A stretch of DNA of 64,000 nt from Rathayibacter tritici (lineage in GTDB: Bacteria > Actinomycetota > Actinomycetes > Actinomycetales > Microbacteriaceae): positions 124,001-188,000 of the forward strand of contig NZ_PSWS01000058.1 of the NCBI RefSeq assembly GCF_002932875.1, in the 5' to 3' direction. The position numbers were made by a program, and so were the translations under genes. This document shows, one piece after another, positions 23,566 through 33,415 of the stretch; positions within the stretch are counted from its first letter, which is position 1, and every line of letters begins with the position of its first letter. The notes beneath the pieces were generated by a model that was not told the DNA's origin, ran no database searches, and saw nothing but the letters and a program-made list of their open reading frames with translations.

Positions 23566-26000
23566 GCGACGGTCGAGTAGGCGACGATGCCGCGGCGCAC
23601 GAGGTCGAGGGCGGTGCGCGCGGCGCGGCCGACTTTCCCCTCGGCGACGACCGACAGCTGGTCGAGCAGGTCGATGGTCTGCTTGGCCCAGCGGACGAAG
23701 TCGCCGGCCGCCATGTCGGATTCGCGCAGCACCATGTCGAGCGGCATCCCCTTGGCCCACATGTTCATCGAGAGCGCGAGACTCGTCGACATCGGGTTGC
23801 TGCCGGGCAGCCGGTGCTCGCGCTCGACATCGTCGAGGCGGGCCCAGAGCAGCTGCGTCTTCTCGAGTGCCTCCGGGAACGCGCCACGAGGCAGGAAGCG
23901 CTCACCGAGCGTCCCCTCCTCGCGCCGCGGCTCGAAGACGAGGCAGCACGCCATCGCCGCGAGGCCGGCGGGGTCGAGCTCGATCCACGCCTGCTTGCGA
24001 AGGCACTCCGCGACGAGCAGATCGCGCTCACCGTAGATCCGGCGCAGTGTCCGTCCGTTGGGAGTCAGGGAGAGTTCGCCGACCTCGTCGCGGCGGAAGT
24101 ACCCGAGCTCGAGCAGGACCTCGGTGATGTGATCGAAGATGCGGGCGACGGCTCCGGTGCGCGAGCGGATCTGACGCTCGATCTCGTCTGTCTCGCGGCG
24201 CAGCTTCCACCAGCGCTCGGCCCAGCGGGCGTGCTGCTCGCGGTCGGAGCAGGCATGGCACGGGTGTGCCTTCATCCGCCGCCGTAGACTCGTCAGCTGT
24301 CCCTGCCGCTTCTCGCGCTCGGCGTGCGAGGCCGACTCGCCGCGCACCGCTCCCCTGCGCTCGAGGTCCCCGATCTCTCGGCGGATCGCCGCGTACTGCT
24401 CGAAGTCGCCCAGGTGACACTGCATCGCCGCGACGTAGCCCGCCATCGACTCCTCCTGCTGGCGGACCCGACGGGCGAGGTCGACCACGGAGCGATCGGC
24501 CTGGAACTGCGCGAACGACGACTCGAGGATCTCGCGCGTGCGCACTCGGCCGAACTGCTCGATCAAATTCGCGGCCATGTTGTAGCTGGGGCGAAAGCTG
24601 GAATTGAGCGGATAGGTCCGCCGCGAGGCGAGGGAGGCGACCGCCTGGGGGTCCATCCCGCCTCGCCACTGAATGACGGAGTGGCCCTCCACATCGATCC
24701 CGCGCCGCCCCGCGCGACCCGTGAGCTGGGTGTACTCCCCCGGAGTGATCGGCACGCGCGCCTCGCCGTTGAACTTCTCGAGCTTCTCGAGGACCACGGT
24801 GCGGGCCGGCATGTTGATGCCGAGAGCGAGCGTCTCGGTCGCGAAGACCACGCGCACGAGTCGGCGCAGGAAGAGTTCCTCGACGACCTCCTTGAAGGCA
24901 GGGAGCATGCCGGCGTGGTGCGCCGCGACTCCGCGCTGCAGACCGTCGAGCCACTCCCAGTAGCCCAAGACGGCGAGGTCCTCGTCGTGGATGGTCCGGC
25001 AGCGTTCCTCGACGATGGCGCGGATCTCGTCGCGCTCGTGCCGCTCAGTGAGGCGCACGCCCGAGCGCAGCACCTGGCGGACGGCCTGGTCGCAGCCGGC
25101 CCGGCTGAAGACGAAGAAGATCGCCGGGAGGAGATTCTTGCCACGGAGGATGTCGACGACCTCCGAACGCAGCACCAGCTCCTCGCTGCGTTGCTCCGGG
25201 ACGCGGCCACGACCGCCCCGCCCACCGCGGCCGCTGCGCCCACCGCGCTCGACGCGCGAGCCGCCCTGAGCCATCCGAGCGAGCTCCGGGTTCACCCGGT
25301 TGGTCGCCGCCCGGCCCGAGGAGTCGAAGAGGTCGACGAGCTTGCCGCCCACGAGGACGTGCTGGTCGAGCGGCACGGGCCGCTCCTCCGAGACGATCAC
25401 CTCGGTCTCACCGCGGACGGTCTGCAGCCAGTCGCCGAACTCCTCGGCGTTCGACACGGTCGCGCTGAGCGAGACCAGCCGCACGCGCTGCGGGAGGTGA
25501 ATGATCACCTCCTCCCAGACGGCGCCGCGGAAGCGGTCGGCGAGATAGTGCACCTCGTCCATCACCACGTAGGCGAGATCGCGCAGGAGGTCGGAGTCGG
25601 CGTAGAGCATGTTCCGCAGAACTTCGGTCGTCATGACGACGATCCGAGCGCGCGAGTTGACGTTGGAGTCACCGGTGAGCAGGCCCACTTCGGACGCCCC
25701 GTAGTCCTCGACGAACTCCTGGAACTTTTGGTTGCTCAGCGCCTTCATCGGCGTCGTATAGAAGACCTTGGCCGTCGGATCCTGCATGGCGAGGTGGATC
25801 GCGAATTCGGCCACGGCCGTCTTGCCGGCACCGGTGGGTGCCGCGACGAGGACACTGTGGCCGTCGTCGAGAGCGCTGCACGCCTCGTACTGGAAGGGGT
25901 CGAGGTCGAACGCGAGGGTCGAGCGGAACGCTTCGACCCTCGCGTGACCCTGGCGCGTGCGGAACGCGGCGAACCGCTCGGCGGGAGACGGTTCGGTCAC
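23562..26000 (-). CDS. helY: DEAD/DEAH-box RNA helicase, HelY (Ski2-like)
   Basis: An 812-residue superfamily 2 helicase. Motif I is AAPTGAGKTA, motif II DEVH, motif VI QLTGRAGRRGID, and a C-terminal DSHCT-type domain begins near LEKTQLLWARLDDVE. An Arg/Gly-rich loop (SRVERGGRSGRGGRGGRGR) interrupts the region between the RecA-like domains. GTG start overlapping the tatC stop; gene order tatA-tatC-helY is the mycobacterial one. Likely RNA processing or decay (family inference). Confidence 0.93.
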   Translation of the reverse strand: MTEPSPAERFAAFRTRQGHARVEAFRSTLAFDLDPFQYEACSALDDGHSVLVAAPTGAGKTAVAEFAIHLAMQDPTAKVFYTTPMKALSNQKFQEFVEDYGASEVGLLTGDSNVNSRARIVVMTTEVLRNMLYADSDLLRDLAYVVMDEVHYLADRFRGAVWEEVIIHLPQRVRLVSLSATVSNAEEFGDWLQTVRGETEVIVSEERPVPLDQHVLVGGKLVDLFDSSGRAATNRVNPELARMAQGGSRVERGGRSGRGGRGGRGRVPEQRSEELVLRSEVVDILRGKNLLPAIFFVFSRAGCDQAVRQVLRSGVRLTERHERDEIRAIVEERCRTIHDEDLAVLGYWEWLDGLQRGVAAHHAGMLPAFKEVVEELFLRRLVRVVFATETLALGINMPARTVVLEKLEKFNGEARVPITPGEYTQLTGRAGRRGIDVEGHSVIQWRGGMDPQAVASLASRRTYPLNSSFRPSYNMAANLIEQFGRVRTREILESSFAQFQADRSVVDLARRVRQQEESMAGYVAAMQCHLGDFEQYAAIRREIGDLERRGAVRGESASHAEREKRQGQLTSLRRRMKAHPCHACSDREQHARWAERWWKLRRETDEIERQIRSRTGAVARIFDHITEVLLELGYFRRDEVGELSLTPNGRTLRRIYGERDLLVAECLRKQAWIELDPAGLAAMACCLVFEPRREEGTLGERFLPRGAFPEALEKTQLLWARLDDVEREHRLPGSNPMSTSLALSMNMWAKGMPLDMVLRESDMAAGDFVRWAKQTIDLLDQLSVVAEGKVGRAARTALDLVRRGIVAYSTVA

Positions 26001-26818
26001 GCGGGCAGGTCGGAGGGACTACCGTCGAACACCAGCTGGCGCTTGGCGGCGCGCCGGTCGTGCAGGATCGCGATCCCGCACGCGAGGAAAAACAGGACAA
26101 TGATCGGGATGGCCAGGAGGAACATCGAGATCGGGTCGGCGGCCGGCGTCGCGATCGCCGTGAAGAGCACGATCGCCATGATCGCCAAGCGCCACGACTT
26201 CAGGATCAGCATGCCGGGGAGCACGCCGAGGAAGTTGAGCAGCACGAGGAATACCGGCAGCACGAAAGCGATGCCGACGACGAGGACCAGCTTGAGCACG
26301 AACTCGTAGTAGATCTTCGCGTCGAGGAAGCTAGCGGCGTCGGTACCGGTAAAGCTGGTCAGCAGCTCGACGATGTGCGGGAACACGAACCAGCCTGCCG
26401 CGCACCCCGCGAAGAACAGCGGGATGGCGGTCAGGATGAATCCCAGCCCGTACCGCATCTCTTTGCGGGTGAGGCCGGGCACGAGGAACGCCCAGATCTG
26501 GTAGAGCCAGACCGGGCTCGCCAGAACAATGCCCACCGTGAGGGCGATCTGGAGCCGAAGGTCGAAAGCGCCGGCGATGGTCGGGAAGTTGAGGATCGCC
26601 TCTTTGCCCTGGGTCGCGGCCACCTCGGAGATCGGAGCCTTGAGGGCCTCGAAGACCCACTCCGAGACGAACCATCCGACGACGCACGCGATGACGATGG
26701 CGATCGCCGACTTGAAGAGCCGATTGCGAAGCTCGACGAGATGTGCCCCGAGCGACATGCGCCCGTCGGTGTTCTTCGTCCGCTTCGTCCGTGGCTTCTT
26801 CGCTGCCACGGACGTCAT
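25997..26818 (-). CDS. tatC: Sec-independent protein translocase TatC
   Basis: A 273-residue protein with six membrane helices. TatC signatures include MSLGAHLVELRNRLFKSAIAI, PVWLYQIWAFLVPGLTRKEMRYG and the Phe/Pro-rich loops. It binds twin-arginine signal peptides such as those of the hydrolases at 946 and 5991. Its ATG shares one base with the tatA stop and its stop overlaps the helY start. Confidence 0.97.
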   Translation of the reverse strand: MTSVAAKKPRTKRTKNTDGRMSLGAHLVELRNRLFKSAIAIVIACVVGWFVSEWVFEALKAPISEVAATQGKEAILNFPTIAGAFDLRLQIALTVGIVLASPVWLYQIWAFLVPGLTRKEMRYGLGFILTAIPLFFAGCAAGWFVFPHIVELLTSFTGTDAASFLDAKIYYEFVLKLVLVVGIAFVLPVFLVLLNFLGVLPGMLILKSWRLAIMAIVLFTAIATPAADPISMFLLAIPIIVLFFLACGIAILHDRRAAKRQLVFDGSPSDLPA

Positions 26819-27081
26819 TACTTGAGCGGGGACTCAGGCGGCGTGGTGGTGCCGGTTCCGGTGGTCGTCCCGGTGGACCCGGCGACAGTGCCGCTGGTTC
26901 CGTCGGTCGACTCACGGCGCTCGGTGCCGTCTTCGTCCTTCATGGTTTTGACCTCGCTCTTGAAGATCCGCATCGACTGCCCGACACTGCGGGCCAGCTG
27001 CGGGAGCTTGGGCGCACCGAACAGGAGGAGGATCACGGCGAGGATGATGAGGAGGTGCCACCCCTGGAGGCCAGCGAACAT
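26818..27081 (-). CDS. tatA: Sec-independent protein translocase TatA
   Basis: An 87-residue protein: a single N-terminal helix ([31 protein letters not shown]) with the FGxxKLP hinge, an amphipathic helix and a Thr/Ser/Gly-rich acidic tail. It oligomerises to form the Tat pathway. Followed directly by tatC. Confidence 0.95.
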   Translation of the reverse strand: MFAGLQGWHLLIILAVILLLFGAPKLPQLARSVGQSMRIFKSEVKTMKDEDGTERRESTDGTSGTVAGSTGTTTGTGTTTPPESPLK

Positions 27082-27088
27082 TGCAGAC

Positions 27089-27418
27089 TCACTTCACTTG
27101 TCGGTTGCGGTGTACCAGGAGCTTACCCCGTTCGACCCTTTCCGACCGTCTGAGATCGATCCTGTCGCGCCGGGCGTCGCGGCGGCCCTCGCGAGCACGC
27201 CGCACGTCGTCCCGATCGGCGAACAGTGACGAGGGCGGCCGCGGCGGCAGATCGTCCGTCGCACCCGGGCTGAGGGTCTCGAGCTTCGCGGTCACCTCCG
27301 ACAGCTGCCCGAGCAGGAGCTTTCCCTTGCGCCAGTAGGCCAGCGCGACGAGCACGAGCATCGCGAGAGCACCCAGAACGAGCCCGACCCAGATCAGGAT
27401 CCACGACCACCAGGTCAC
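27089..27418 (-). CDS. Small single-helix membrane protein between pafC and tatA
   Basis: A 109-residue protein starting at GTG ([33 protein letters not shown]). One N-terminal membrane helix is followed by a charged, helical cytoplasmic tail rich in Arg and Asp. The GTG overlaps the pafC stop (GTGA), and tatA begins 7 bases after its end, so it is embedded in the pafBC-tat operon. No named family recognised. Confidence 0.8.
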   Translation of the reverse strand: MTWWSWILIWVGLVLGALAMLVLVALAYWRKGKLLLGQLSEVTAKLETLSPGATDDLPPRPPSSLFADRDDVRRAREGRRDARRDRIDLRRSERVERGKLLVHRNRQVK

Positions 27419-28413
27419 GACGACTCCTCCTCGTTCGCGGCGAGTGCGGCGGCCGCCCACTGCCTGACGGCGACGCGCGCCTCAGGGGGTGCCACCACGG
27501 TGACGAGTCCCGCCAACGACGCAACCAGCCGGGTCAGACCCTGCAAGTGGGCAACGCGCAGGCGCACCAGGACGCCCCGGTCCTCCTCCCCCGGCACCGG
27601 CTCGGGGAACTCGGCGTCGGCCGCGTAGTCACCCAGCAGCACGACAGCGCTCGGCGCGACCCGCACATCCACGACCAGGTCCGATGCGGAGGCCTCGAAC
27701 AGCCGCTCCGAGAGGGTGACCTCGTTGCGGCGGCGGACGATCGGCGTCGCTGTGTCGCGGAGCGAGCGCATCCGGTCGACGCGGAAGGTGCGGACGCCCT
27801 CGCGCAGGTGGTCCCACCCCCGCAGATACCAGTCCCGGTCGACGGACTCGAGGACGAAGGGGTCGACGAGCCGCGACTCCGTCTCACCGCGCGCGCTGCG
27901 GTAGTCGAAGGCGACCTGAGTCGCTGACGCCATCGCGGTGCGCAGAAGCGCCACCGCACTGTCGGCGCCGGTGCCGCGTGAAACAGCCACCGCGCTCGGG
28001 GCCGACGAGGCGCCGCGCGCGAGCTTGCCCATCAGCGAGGCGATCCGATCGTTCCCCTGGTTCTCCGGCAGCGCCGCGAGGTACTGCATCCCTGCGATGA
28101 GCGCGGCGGCTTCGCGCGCCGAGAACCGCGGCGAGTCGTCGATCGCGACCTGCTGGGTGAGGACGACGTGATCGTTCTCCTCGAAGTCGTCCCAGCTGAT
28201 GTCGAAGAGGTCGTTCGCCTGGTACTGCGCTGTCTCGCCCGGGATCCCCGAGACGGCGATGAGGCGCACGGCGCGCCGCACCTCCTCCTGGGCGATCTCG
28301 AAGTGGGCGGCGACCTCGGCGACCGAGACCCGGCCGCGGTCGAGCAGGTAGGGCACGAGCGAGAGCAGGACGGCCAAGCGGTCACGGGCCTGCAGGGAGC
28401 GGGGTCTAGCCAC
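27415..28413 (-). CDS. pafC: WYL-domain transcriptional regulator PafC
   Basis: A 332-residue WYL regulator: winged HTH (ARDRLAVLLSLVPYLLDRGRVSVAEVAAHF), WYL core (ATQVAFDYRSARGETESRLVDPFVLESVDRDWYLRGWDHLREGVRTFRVDRM) and a WCX C-terminal extension. It pairs with PafB to activate DNA-damage-responsive genes in actinobacteria (established for the family). GTG start overlapping the pafB stop by 8 bases. The pafB-pafC-tatA-tatC-helY order supports the name. Confidence 0.92.
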   Translation of the reverse strand: MARPRSLQARDRLAVLLSLVPYLLDRGRVSVAEVAAHFEIAQEEVRRAVRLIAVSGIPGETAQYQANDLFDISWDDFEENDHVVLTQQVAIDDSPRFSAREAAALIAGMQYLAALPENQGNDRIASLMGKLARGASSAPSAVAVSRGTGADSAVALLRTAMASATQVAFDYRSARGETESRLVDPFVLESVDRDWYLRGWDHLREGVRTFRVDRMRSLRDTATPIVRRRNEVTLSERLFEASASDLVVDVRVAPSAVVLLGDYAADAEFPEPVPGEEDRGVLVRLRVAHLQGLTRLVASLAGLVTVVAPPEARVAVRQWAAAALAANEEESS

Positions 28414-29416
28414 GGGGGTCGCCTTCGTGATCGTCCAGGGTGCGTCGGAGGCGCTCGAGGACGCGCCGACGCAACTCTTCCGGCTCGAGAACGCGGACCT
28501 CGGGGCCGTGGCTGGCGAGCTCGTCGGCGAGCACGTCGGGGTCGGTGTAGTGCAGTCGCAGCAGGTCCTGCCCCTCGTCGGCGGCTTCGGCGCGTCCGCC
28601 CAGGCGAAGGGCAGCGTCGGAGTCGGGGGCAACCCGCAGGAGCGCGCTGTTGCGCAGGAGGATCTCGTCGAGCTGGGCGAGCGCCGTCGCCGCGTGAGCG
28701 CCGTCCGCCGGCGGAGAGAGGCGGCCGGTCGAAGCGACCGGTCCGACGATCCGGGAGAGGAGGAAGGTCCTGGTGCCCTCGGCGCCCTCATCCCAGCCGT
28801 GCAAGTGCCAGCGGCCCTGGTGATGGACCAGCGCGCGGGGCTGCACGGTGCGCACTCGCGGCTTGTCGCCTCCCGGCTTGAGGTAGGGGAAGCGGACGAC
28901 CTGGCCGCGGTCCAGCGCGGCGTTCAGCGGCTCGAACGAGGCCTCGCGGACTCGGATCGAGGGGCTGATGCCGATGACGGGGTCAACCGACTCCACGCCG
29001 AGTGAGCGCAGCTTGATCAGCGCGCGCCGCGACTCCGCCGAGAGGGTACCCTCCCGCCACACGGCGCCGGCCAGACGCAGGAGGGCGAGTTCCTCCGGGT
29101 CGAAAGCGAGGTCGGCGGGGAGATCGTAGCTGCGCTTCGCGATGCGGTACCGGACGGTCTGCGTGTTGCCGGGATCGCCCGGAGCGTCGACCGTCTCGAT
29201 CGGGATGCCCAGCTCGCGCAGGTCGTCCTTATCCCGCTCGAACTGACGCTCGAGCGACGTACGGTCACCTCGTCCCGAGCGCTGGCGGTAGCCCTGCACA
29301 GTGGAAAGCACATCGGCCTTCGTCAATCCGTTCTCGGCCGCGACGAGCGCGAGCACGAGGTTGAACAGACGCTCCTCGGCCGGAACGCGGCTCGATGGCG
29401 GGGCGTCGGCAGGCAC
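28406..29416 (-). CDS. pafB: WYL-domain transcriptional regulator PafB
   Basis: A 336-residue WYL regulator: N-terminal HTH (EERLFNLVLALVAAENGLTKADVLSTVQGYRQR), a WYL core (GQVVRFPYLKPGGDKPRVRTVQPRALVHHQGRWHLHGWDEGAEGTRTFLLSRI) and WCX domain. GTG start chosen where similarity begins (VPADAPPSSRVPAEERLFNLV). First gene of the pafB-pafC pair; the FKBP gene lies 26 bases upstream on the same strand. Confidence 0.92.
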   Translation of the reverse strand: MPADAPPSSRVPAEERLFNLVLALVAAENGLTKADVLSTVQGYRQRSGRGDRTSLERQFERDKDDLRELGIPIETVDAPGDPGNTQTVRYRIAKRSYDLPADLAFDPEELALLRLAGAVWREGTLSAESRRALIKLRSLGVESVDPVIGISPSIRVREASFEPLNAALDRGQVVRFPYLKPGGDKPRVRTVQPRALVHHQGRWHLHGWDEGAEGTRTFLLSRIVGPVASTGRLSPPADGAHAATALAQLDEILLRNSALLRVAPDSDAALRLGGRAEAADEGQDLLRLHYTDPDVLADELASHGPEVRVLEPEELRRRVLERLRRTLDDHEGDPRG

Positions 29417-29442
29417 GCTCTCCAGTCTAGGGGCGGGTCCGG

Positions 29443-30405
29443 TCAGACCTTTCCGAGGATGTCGGCGACGAAGATCAGCGTGGCGCCGCCGGGGATACCG
29501 CCCTGGGGCGAGCCCTGGTCGCCGTAGCCCTGTTCCGGCGGGATCACCGCGATGACCTGCGAGCCGACGGGCTGGCCGATGAGTGCCTTCGCGAATCCGG
29601 CGATCACTCCGCCCTGGGTCGTCGATCCGTCGGCCGCGGTGAACACCGTGGGCGCGCCCTTCTCCCAACTGGAGTCGAACACCTTCCCGTCGCTCCACTG
29701 CCAGCCGGTGTAGGCCACCACGACCTGGTCGCCCTCTGCGACTACGTCGCCGTCGCCCTTCTTGAGCTGCGCGATGCGCAGGTCGGTCGGAGCGCTACCG
29801 GAGGGTTTCGCCAGGCCGGGGCGTCCGTCGTTGCCGAGGGTCACGATGGGGAAGCCGTCGGGGACGGGCTGGGCGGAGCCGTTCGCGCGGGCGAGCGACG
29901 CCTCGCGGACGTCAGCGACGAGCACGAGGGTGTCATCGGCAGAAATGCCCAGCTGGGAGGCCGCCTGACCGAAGCCGTCCTCGGGGGCGATCGCGATGGC
30001 CACCCTTGAGCCGACCCGGGTGCAAAGCAGACCCTCGTTGAGGCCGGCGAGTCCGGCCCCGCCGACACCGAAGCGCGCGGTGCTCGACCCGTCGTAGGGC
30101 GAGGTCTCGAGGACGGTGCCGTCCGCTCCGTTGACCAGGGTGTAGTCGATGGTGACCAGCTGGCCCTTCTCGAGGGGAGCACCGGAGCCCTTGATCAGCG
30201 TGCTGACCTGGGTGCCGTCGGCCTTCAGCGGCGACGGCACGCTGACGTCCGGCTTCACGCCGAAGTCGCCCGTGGCCCTGACCGCGGCCGACGAGTCGCC
30301 GGAGGAGAACGGAGCGTCGCAGTCCGCTGTCGAGGAGGACGCGGTGCATCCGGTGAGAGCGGCGACGATTCCGATGCCTGCGATGAGCGCGGTGGTCCTG
30401 CGCAC
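29443..30405 (-). CDS. FKBP-type peptidyl-prolyl isomerase lipoprotein (two FKBP domains)
   Basis: A 320-residue lipoprotein: signal with lipobox ALTGC (Cys20), then two FKBP-like domains. The second (DQVVVAYTGWQWSDGKVFDSSWEKGAPTVF, VIAGFAKALIGQPVGSQVIAVIPPEQGYGDQG) is canonical. The first (QLVTIDYTLVNGADGTVLETS, GLNEGLLCTRVGSRVAIAIAPEDGFG) is more divergent. It folds exported proteins outside the membrane. GTG start. Confidence 0.9.
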   Translation of the reverse strand: MRRTTALIAGIGIVAALTGCTASSSTADCDAPFSSGDSSAAVRATGDFGVKPDVSVPSPLKADGTQVSTLIKGSGAPLEKGQLVTIDYTLVNGADGTVLETSPYDGSSTARFGVGGAGLAGLNEGLLCTRVGSRVAIAIAPEDGFGQAASQLGISADDTLVLVADVREASLARANGSAQPVPDGFPIVTLGNDGRPGLAKPSGSAPTDLRIAQLKKGDGDVVAEGDQVVVAYTGWQWSDGKVFDSSWEKGAPTVFTAADGSTTQGGVIAGFAKALIGQPVGSQVIAVIPPEQGYGDQGSPQGGIPGGATLIFVADILGKV

Positions 30406-30489
30406 GAGTCCTCGATTCGAGAGAAGGGGAGCGGTGACATCCCGAGTAGTGACGCTCCGAGTGGAGTCGGCCCGGAGGCCGGGAACAGC

Positions 30490-31518
30490 TTAGAGGATGC
30501 CCTCGTCGTCGGGCTCCGCAGGGTCCTCGCCGAAGCCGCGGGCGCGGGAGAGCTCAGCGCTGGTGGCTGCCTCCCGGACCCGCTTGCGCAGGCTCTTCTG
30601 GCTGACGGCCCGTTCGCCGAGCGCGCCGGGGGTCCAGGCCTCCACGTCCTCGTCGCTGAAGTCCGTCTTCGACGGGCGCCGCTTGAGCTCGGGCAACACG
30701 GTATCCGGAGCGAGGCGGCGGGCCGTGATGAGGAAACCGGTGTGGCCGATCATCCGGTGGTCGGGGCGGACGGCCAGACCCTCGACGTGCCAGCCGCGGA
30801 CCATCGTCTCGTTCGACGCCGGATTGGTGAACAGTCCCGAGGCGCGGATCGCCTCGGCCGTCCGCGACAGCTGAGTGACGGTGGCCACGTAGCACAGGAG
30901 CACTCCCCCGGGCGTGAGGGCCTCGGCGGCAACGTCCAGGCACTCCCACGGGGCGAGCATGTCCAGCACGACACGGTCGGCCTCACCGGCGGGAACAGTC
31001 TCGGGCAGCGCCTCGACAAGGTCGCCGACCGTGACGCTCCAGTTGTCGGGCGCGTAGCCGAGGAAGGTCTCGATGTTCGCGCGGGCGACATCGGCGAACT
31101 CCTCGCGCCGTTCGAACGAGGCGAGCCGACCTGTCGGTCCGACCGCCCGGAGCAGCCACAGGGAGAGCGCGCCGGAGCCAACGCCCGCCTCGACCACGCG
31201 GGCGCCGGGGAAGACGTCGGCGAGCGCGAGGATTTGCGCGGCGTCCTTCGGGTAGACGATCGCCGCTCCCCGGGGCATCGACATCACGAAGTCGGCGAGG
31301 AGCGGGCGAAGCGCGAGGTGCTCCACTCCGACCGTGTTGGTCACGACGGAGCCATCGGGCAGCCCGATGACGGTGTCGTGCTCGATGCCGCCGCGGTGGG
31401 TGTGGAACACCGCGCCCGGGACGAGCGTGATGGTGTTCATCCGCCCCTTCGGCCCGGTCAGCTGGACTCGGTCACCTGCGCGGAAGGGGCCGGAATGCTG
31501 AAGTGCTTCACCGGTCAT
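30490..31518 (-). CDS. trmI: tRNA (adenine-58-N1)-methyltransferase TrmI
   Basis: A 342-residue methyltransferase. The N-terminal domain has FRAGDRVQLTGPKGR and HTHRGGIEHD, followed by the SAM motif VVEAGVGSGALSLWLLRAVGPTG and the catalytic-site segment LDMLAPWECLD. It matches the actinobacterial TrmI (Rv2118c type), whose tetramer makes m1A58 in tRNA. The C-terminal 60 residues form a charged extension. ATG overlapping the HAD gene stop. Confidence 0.93.
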   Translation of the reverse strand: MTGEALQHSGPFRAGDRVQLTGPKGRMNTITLVPGAVFHTHRGGIEHDTVIGLPDGSVVTNTVGVEHLALRPLLADFVMSMPRGAAIVYPKDAAQILALADVFPGARVVEAGVGSGALSLWLLRAVGPTGRLASFERREEFADVARANIETFLGYAPDNWSVTVGDLVEALPETVPAGEADRVVLDMLAPWECLDVAAEALTPGGVLLCYVATVTQLSRTAEAIRASGLFTNPASNETMVRGWHVEGLAVRPDHRMIGHTGFLITARRLAPDTVLPELKRRPSKTDFSDEDVEAWTPGALGERAVSQKSLRKRVREAATSAELSRARGFGEDPAEPDDEGIL

Positions 31519-32261
31519 CGGCGGGACCCCGTCTCGGTCGGAGCCGGGCCGGCACCGCGGTGCTCGGAGGACACCCTCGTGAGATCCGCGACGGTGCGGC
31601 CCGCGAGGGTGGGCCAGAGGGCGTAGGGGGCGGTGGGGTCCAGTTCGAGCTGGTGCGGGACGCCGACGACGGCGGCTCCGGAGGCGACGGCGGCGCTGAG
31701 GCCGGTGAGCGAGTCCTCGATCGCGACGCACGCGGTGATGTCGACTCCGAGCGTGCTCGCGGCGAGGAGGTAGGCCTCCGGGTCGGGCTTGCTGCGTTCG
31801 ACCATGTCGCCGCTGACGACGGCCGCGAAGGCGACGAACGGGATCCGGTCGACAACGGCGGCGGCCATCCGCGAGATCGACATCGTGACCAGGGCCTGCG
31901 GGACACCCGCGTCCGCGACGGCGCGGAGGAGTTCCAGGGCTCCCGGCCGCCACGGAATACTCACGGCGAGCTGCGCGATCACCTCGTCGGTCATCCGGTC
32001 GATGATCGCGTCGACGGAGAGGTCGACGCCCTTGCTCTGCAGGATTCGAGCGGCGTCCGGCAGACCGGAGCCGACGAGGCCCATCGCGTCCTCGTGCGTC
32101 CACACTCCGCCGAACGACGAGACCAGAGCGTGCTCGGACGCCATCCAGTAGGGCTCAGTGTCGACGAGTGTGCCGTCCATGTCCCACAGGACGGCGGCGA
32201 GAGCGCCGACCTCCTCGAGCGGCTCGAAGGGTAGCGGCCGGGCAGAGGTCTCGGGAGTCAC
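31515..32261 (-). CDS. HAD-superfamily hydrolase (phosphoglucomutase/phosphatase-like)
   Basis: A 248-residue HAD protein: motif I LWDMDGTLVDTEP, motif II Thr/Ser in ALVTMS, Lys in RSKPDPEAYL, and motif IV Asp in CVAIEDSLTGLSAA. The alpha-helical cap makes it a subfamily IA enzyme. Translationally coupled to trmI. Substrate unknown; small phosphorylated metabolites are typical. Confidence 0.9.
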   Translation of the reverse strand: MTPETSARPLPFEPLEEVGALAAVLWDMDGTLVDTEPYWMASEHALVSSFGGVWTHEDAMGLVGSGLPDAARILQSKGVDLSVDAIIDRMTDEVIAQLAVSIPWRPGALELLRAVADAGVPQALVTMSISRMAAAVVDRIPFVAFAAVVSGDMVERSKPDPEAYLLAASTLGVDITACVAIEDSLTGLSAAVASGAAVVGVPHQLELDPTAPYALWPTLAGRTVADLTRVSSEHRGAGPAPTETGSRR

Positions 32262-32512
32262 GAGCGTCTATGGTACCGGCAGCGCGTTCGCCTCCCCGGG
32301 CCGAGAACTCAGGAGCGGGCCGAGAGCCCCGAAGCGACTCTCGCCCGCGGACCGACTCTCGCCCGCGGAGTGATGTGCGAGCCGAGAGCGAACAGCGCGG
32401 CCGATCCCAGCGGCCGGGACAGGCGAGGGTGAAGGCGGGTCCTATCCTGGACCGACGGGGCAGGCGCGATGTGCGCTTCCCGGACATCGAGCCGAACGCG
32501 GAGATCCTGCCT

Positions 32513-33373
32513 ATGAACGTGATCACGGGGAACGTCCTGGTCGTGGCCTTCGAGGGCTGGAACGACGCCGGCGACGCTGCGAGTGGCGCGCTGAGGCTCG
32601 TCAAGGACGCCGGGGAGTACGTGCCCCTCTTCGCCGTCGACGCCGAGCAGTACTACGACTTCCAGTACACCCGCCCCCTGCTCTCCATCGGGGAGGACGG
32701 ACGTCGCAGTCTTTCCTGGCCCGGCACGCAGATCTTCGGCCCCGCCGAGACCTCTGTCGACGCCGAGAGCGCCCTCTATTTGATGATCGGCACCGAGCCC
32801 TCGCGCAGCTGGAAGAGTTTCGCCGCAGAGGTGGTCGACGCGATGCTCGCGATCGACATCTCGGCGGTGGTCTTCCTCGGCGCGATGCTCGCGGATGTCC
32901 CGCACACCCGCCCGATCTCGATCTTCGCGTCGAGCGAAAACGGCGAACTGCGCAACTCGTTCGAACTCGAACGCTCCAGCTACGAAGGTCCGGTCGGCAT
33001 TCTCAGCGTGATCGGCGAGGCCGCGCAGAAGGTGGGGATTCCGGCCGTGTCGATCTGGGCGTCCGTCCCGCACTACGTGCACAACGCTCCTTCGCCCAAG
33101 GCCATGCTGGCGCTGCTCGAGAAGCTCGAGGAGGTCGTCGGCCTGGCGATTCCCCGCGGGGACCTGGTCGAAGAGGCGGAGGAGTGGGAACGCGGCATCG
33201 ACGCTCTCGCCGCCGACGACGAGGAGATGGCCGCCTACATCGCCCAGCTGGAGCAGGCACGCGATACGGTCGACTCCCCCGAGGCCAGCGGCGAGGCGAT
33301 CGCGCAGGAGTTCGAGCGCTACCTCCGTCGCCGCGGCGACGGCCGGTCCGGCGAGGAGCCCTGGCGTCCCTAG
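32513..33373 (+). CDS. PAC2-family protein (proteasome-assembly-chaperone-like)
   Basis: A 286-residue protein with PAC2 signatures: [21 protein letters not shown], the WPGTQIFGP segment, [49 protein letters not shown] at 32471 ([16 protein letters not shown]) is an alternative start; neither has a strong ribosome binding site. The gene sits near the pafBC region as in mycobacteria, though the proteasome itself is not encoded here. The molecular function in bacteria is not established. Confidence 0.88.
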   Translation: MNVITGNVLVVAFEGWNDAGDAASGALRLVKDAGEYVPLFAVDAEQYYDFQYTRPLLSIGEDGRRSLSWPGTQIFGPAETSVDAESALYLMIGTEPSRSWKSFAAEVVDAMLAIDISAVVFLGAMLADVPHTRPISIFASSENGELRNSFELERSSYEGPVGILSVIGEAAQKVGIPAVSIWASVPHYVHNAPSPKAMLALLEKLEEVVGLAIPRGDLVEEAEEWERGIDALAADDEEMAAYIAQLEQARDTVDSPEASGEAIAQEFERYLRRRGDGRSGEEPWRP

Positions 33374-33415
33374 TCTGCGCTGGTCCACCGGAGTAGCCGA
33401 GGGCTTTTCGCGCGC

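Noticed and set aside
24324-26309. Plus-strand open frame of 661 codons opposite helY and tatC
   Set aside because: HelY motifs on the minus strand are complete; the antisense frame also crosses into tatC.
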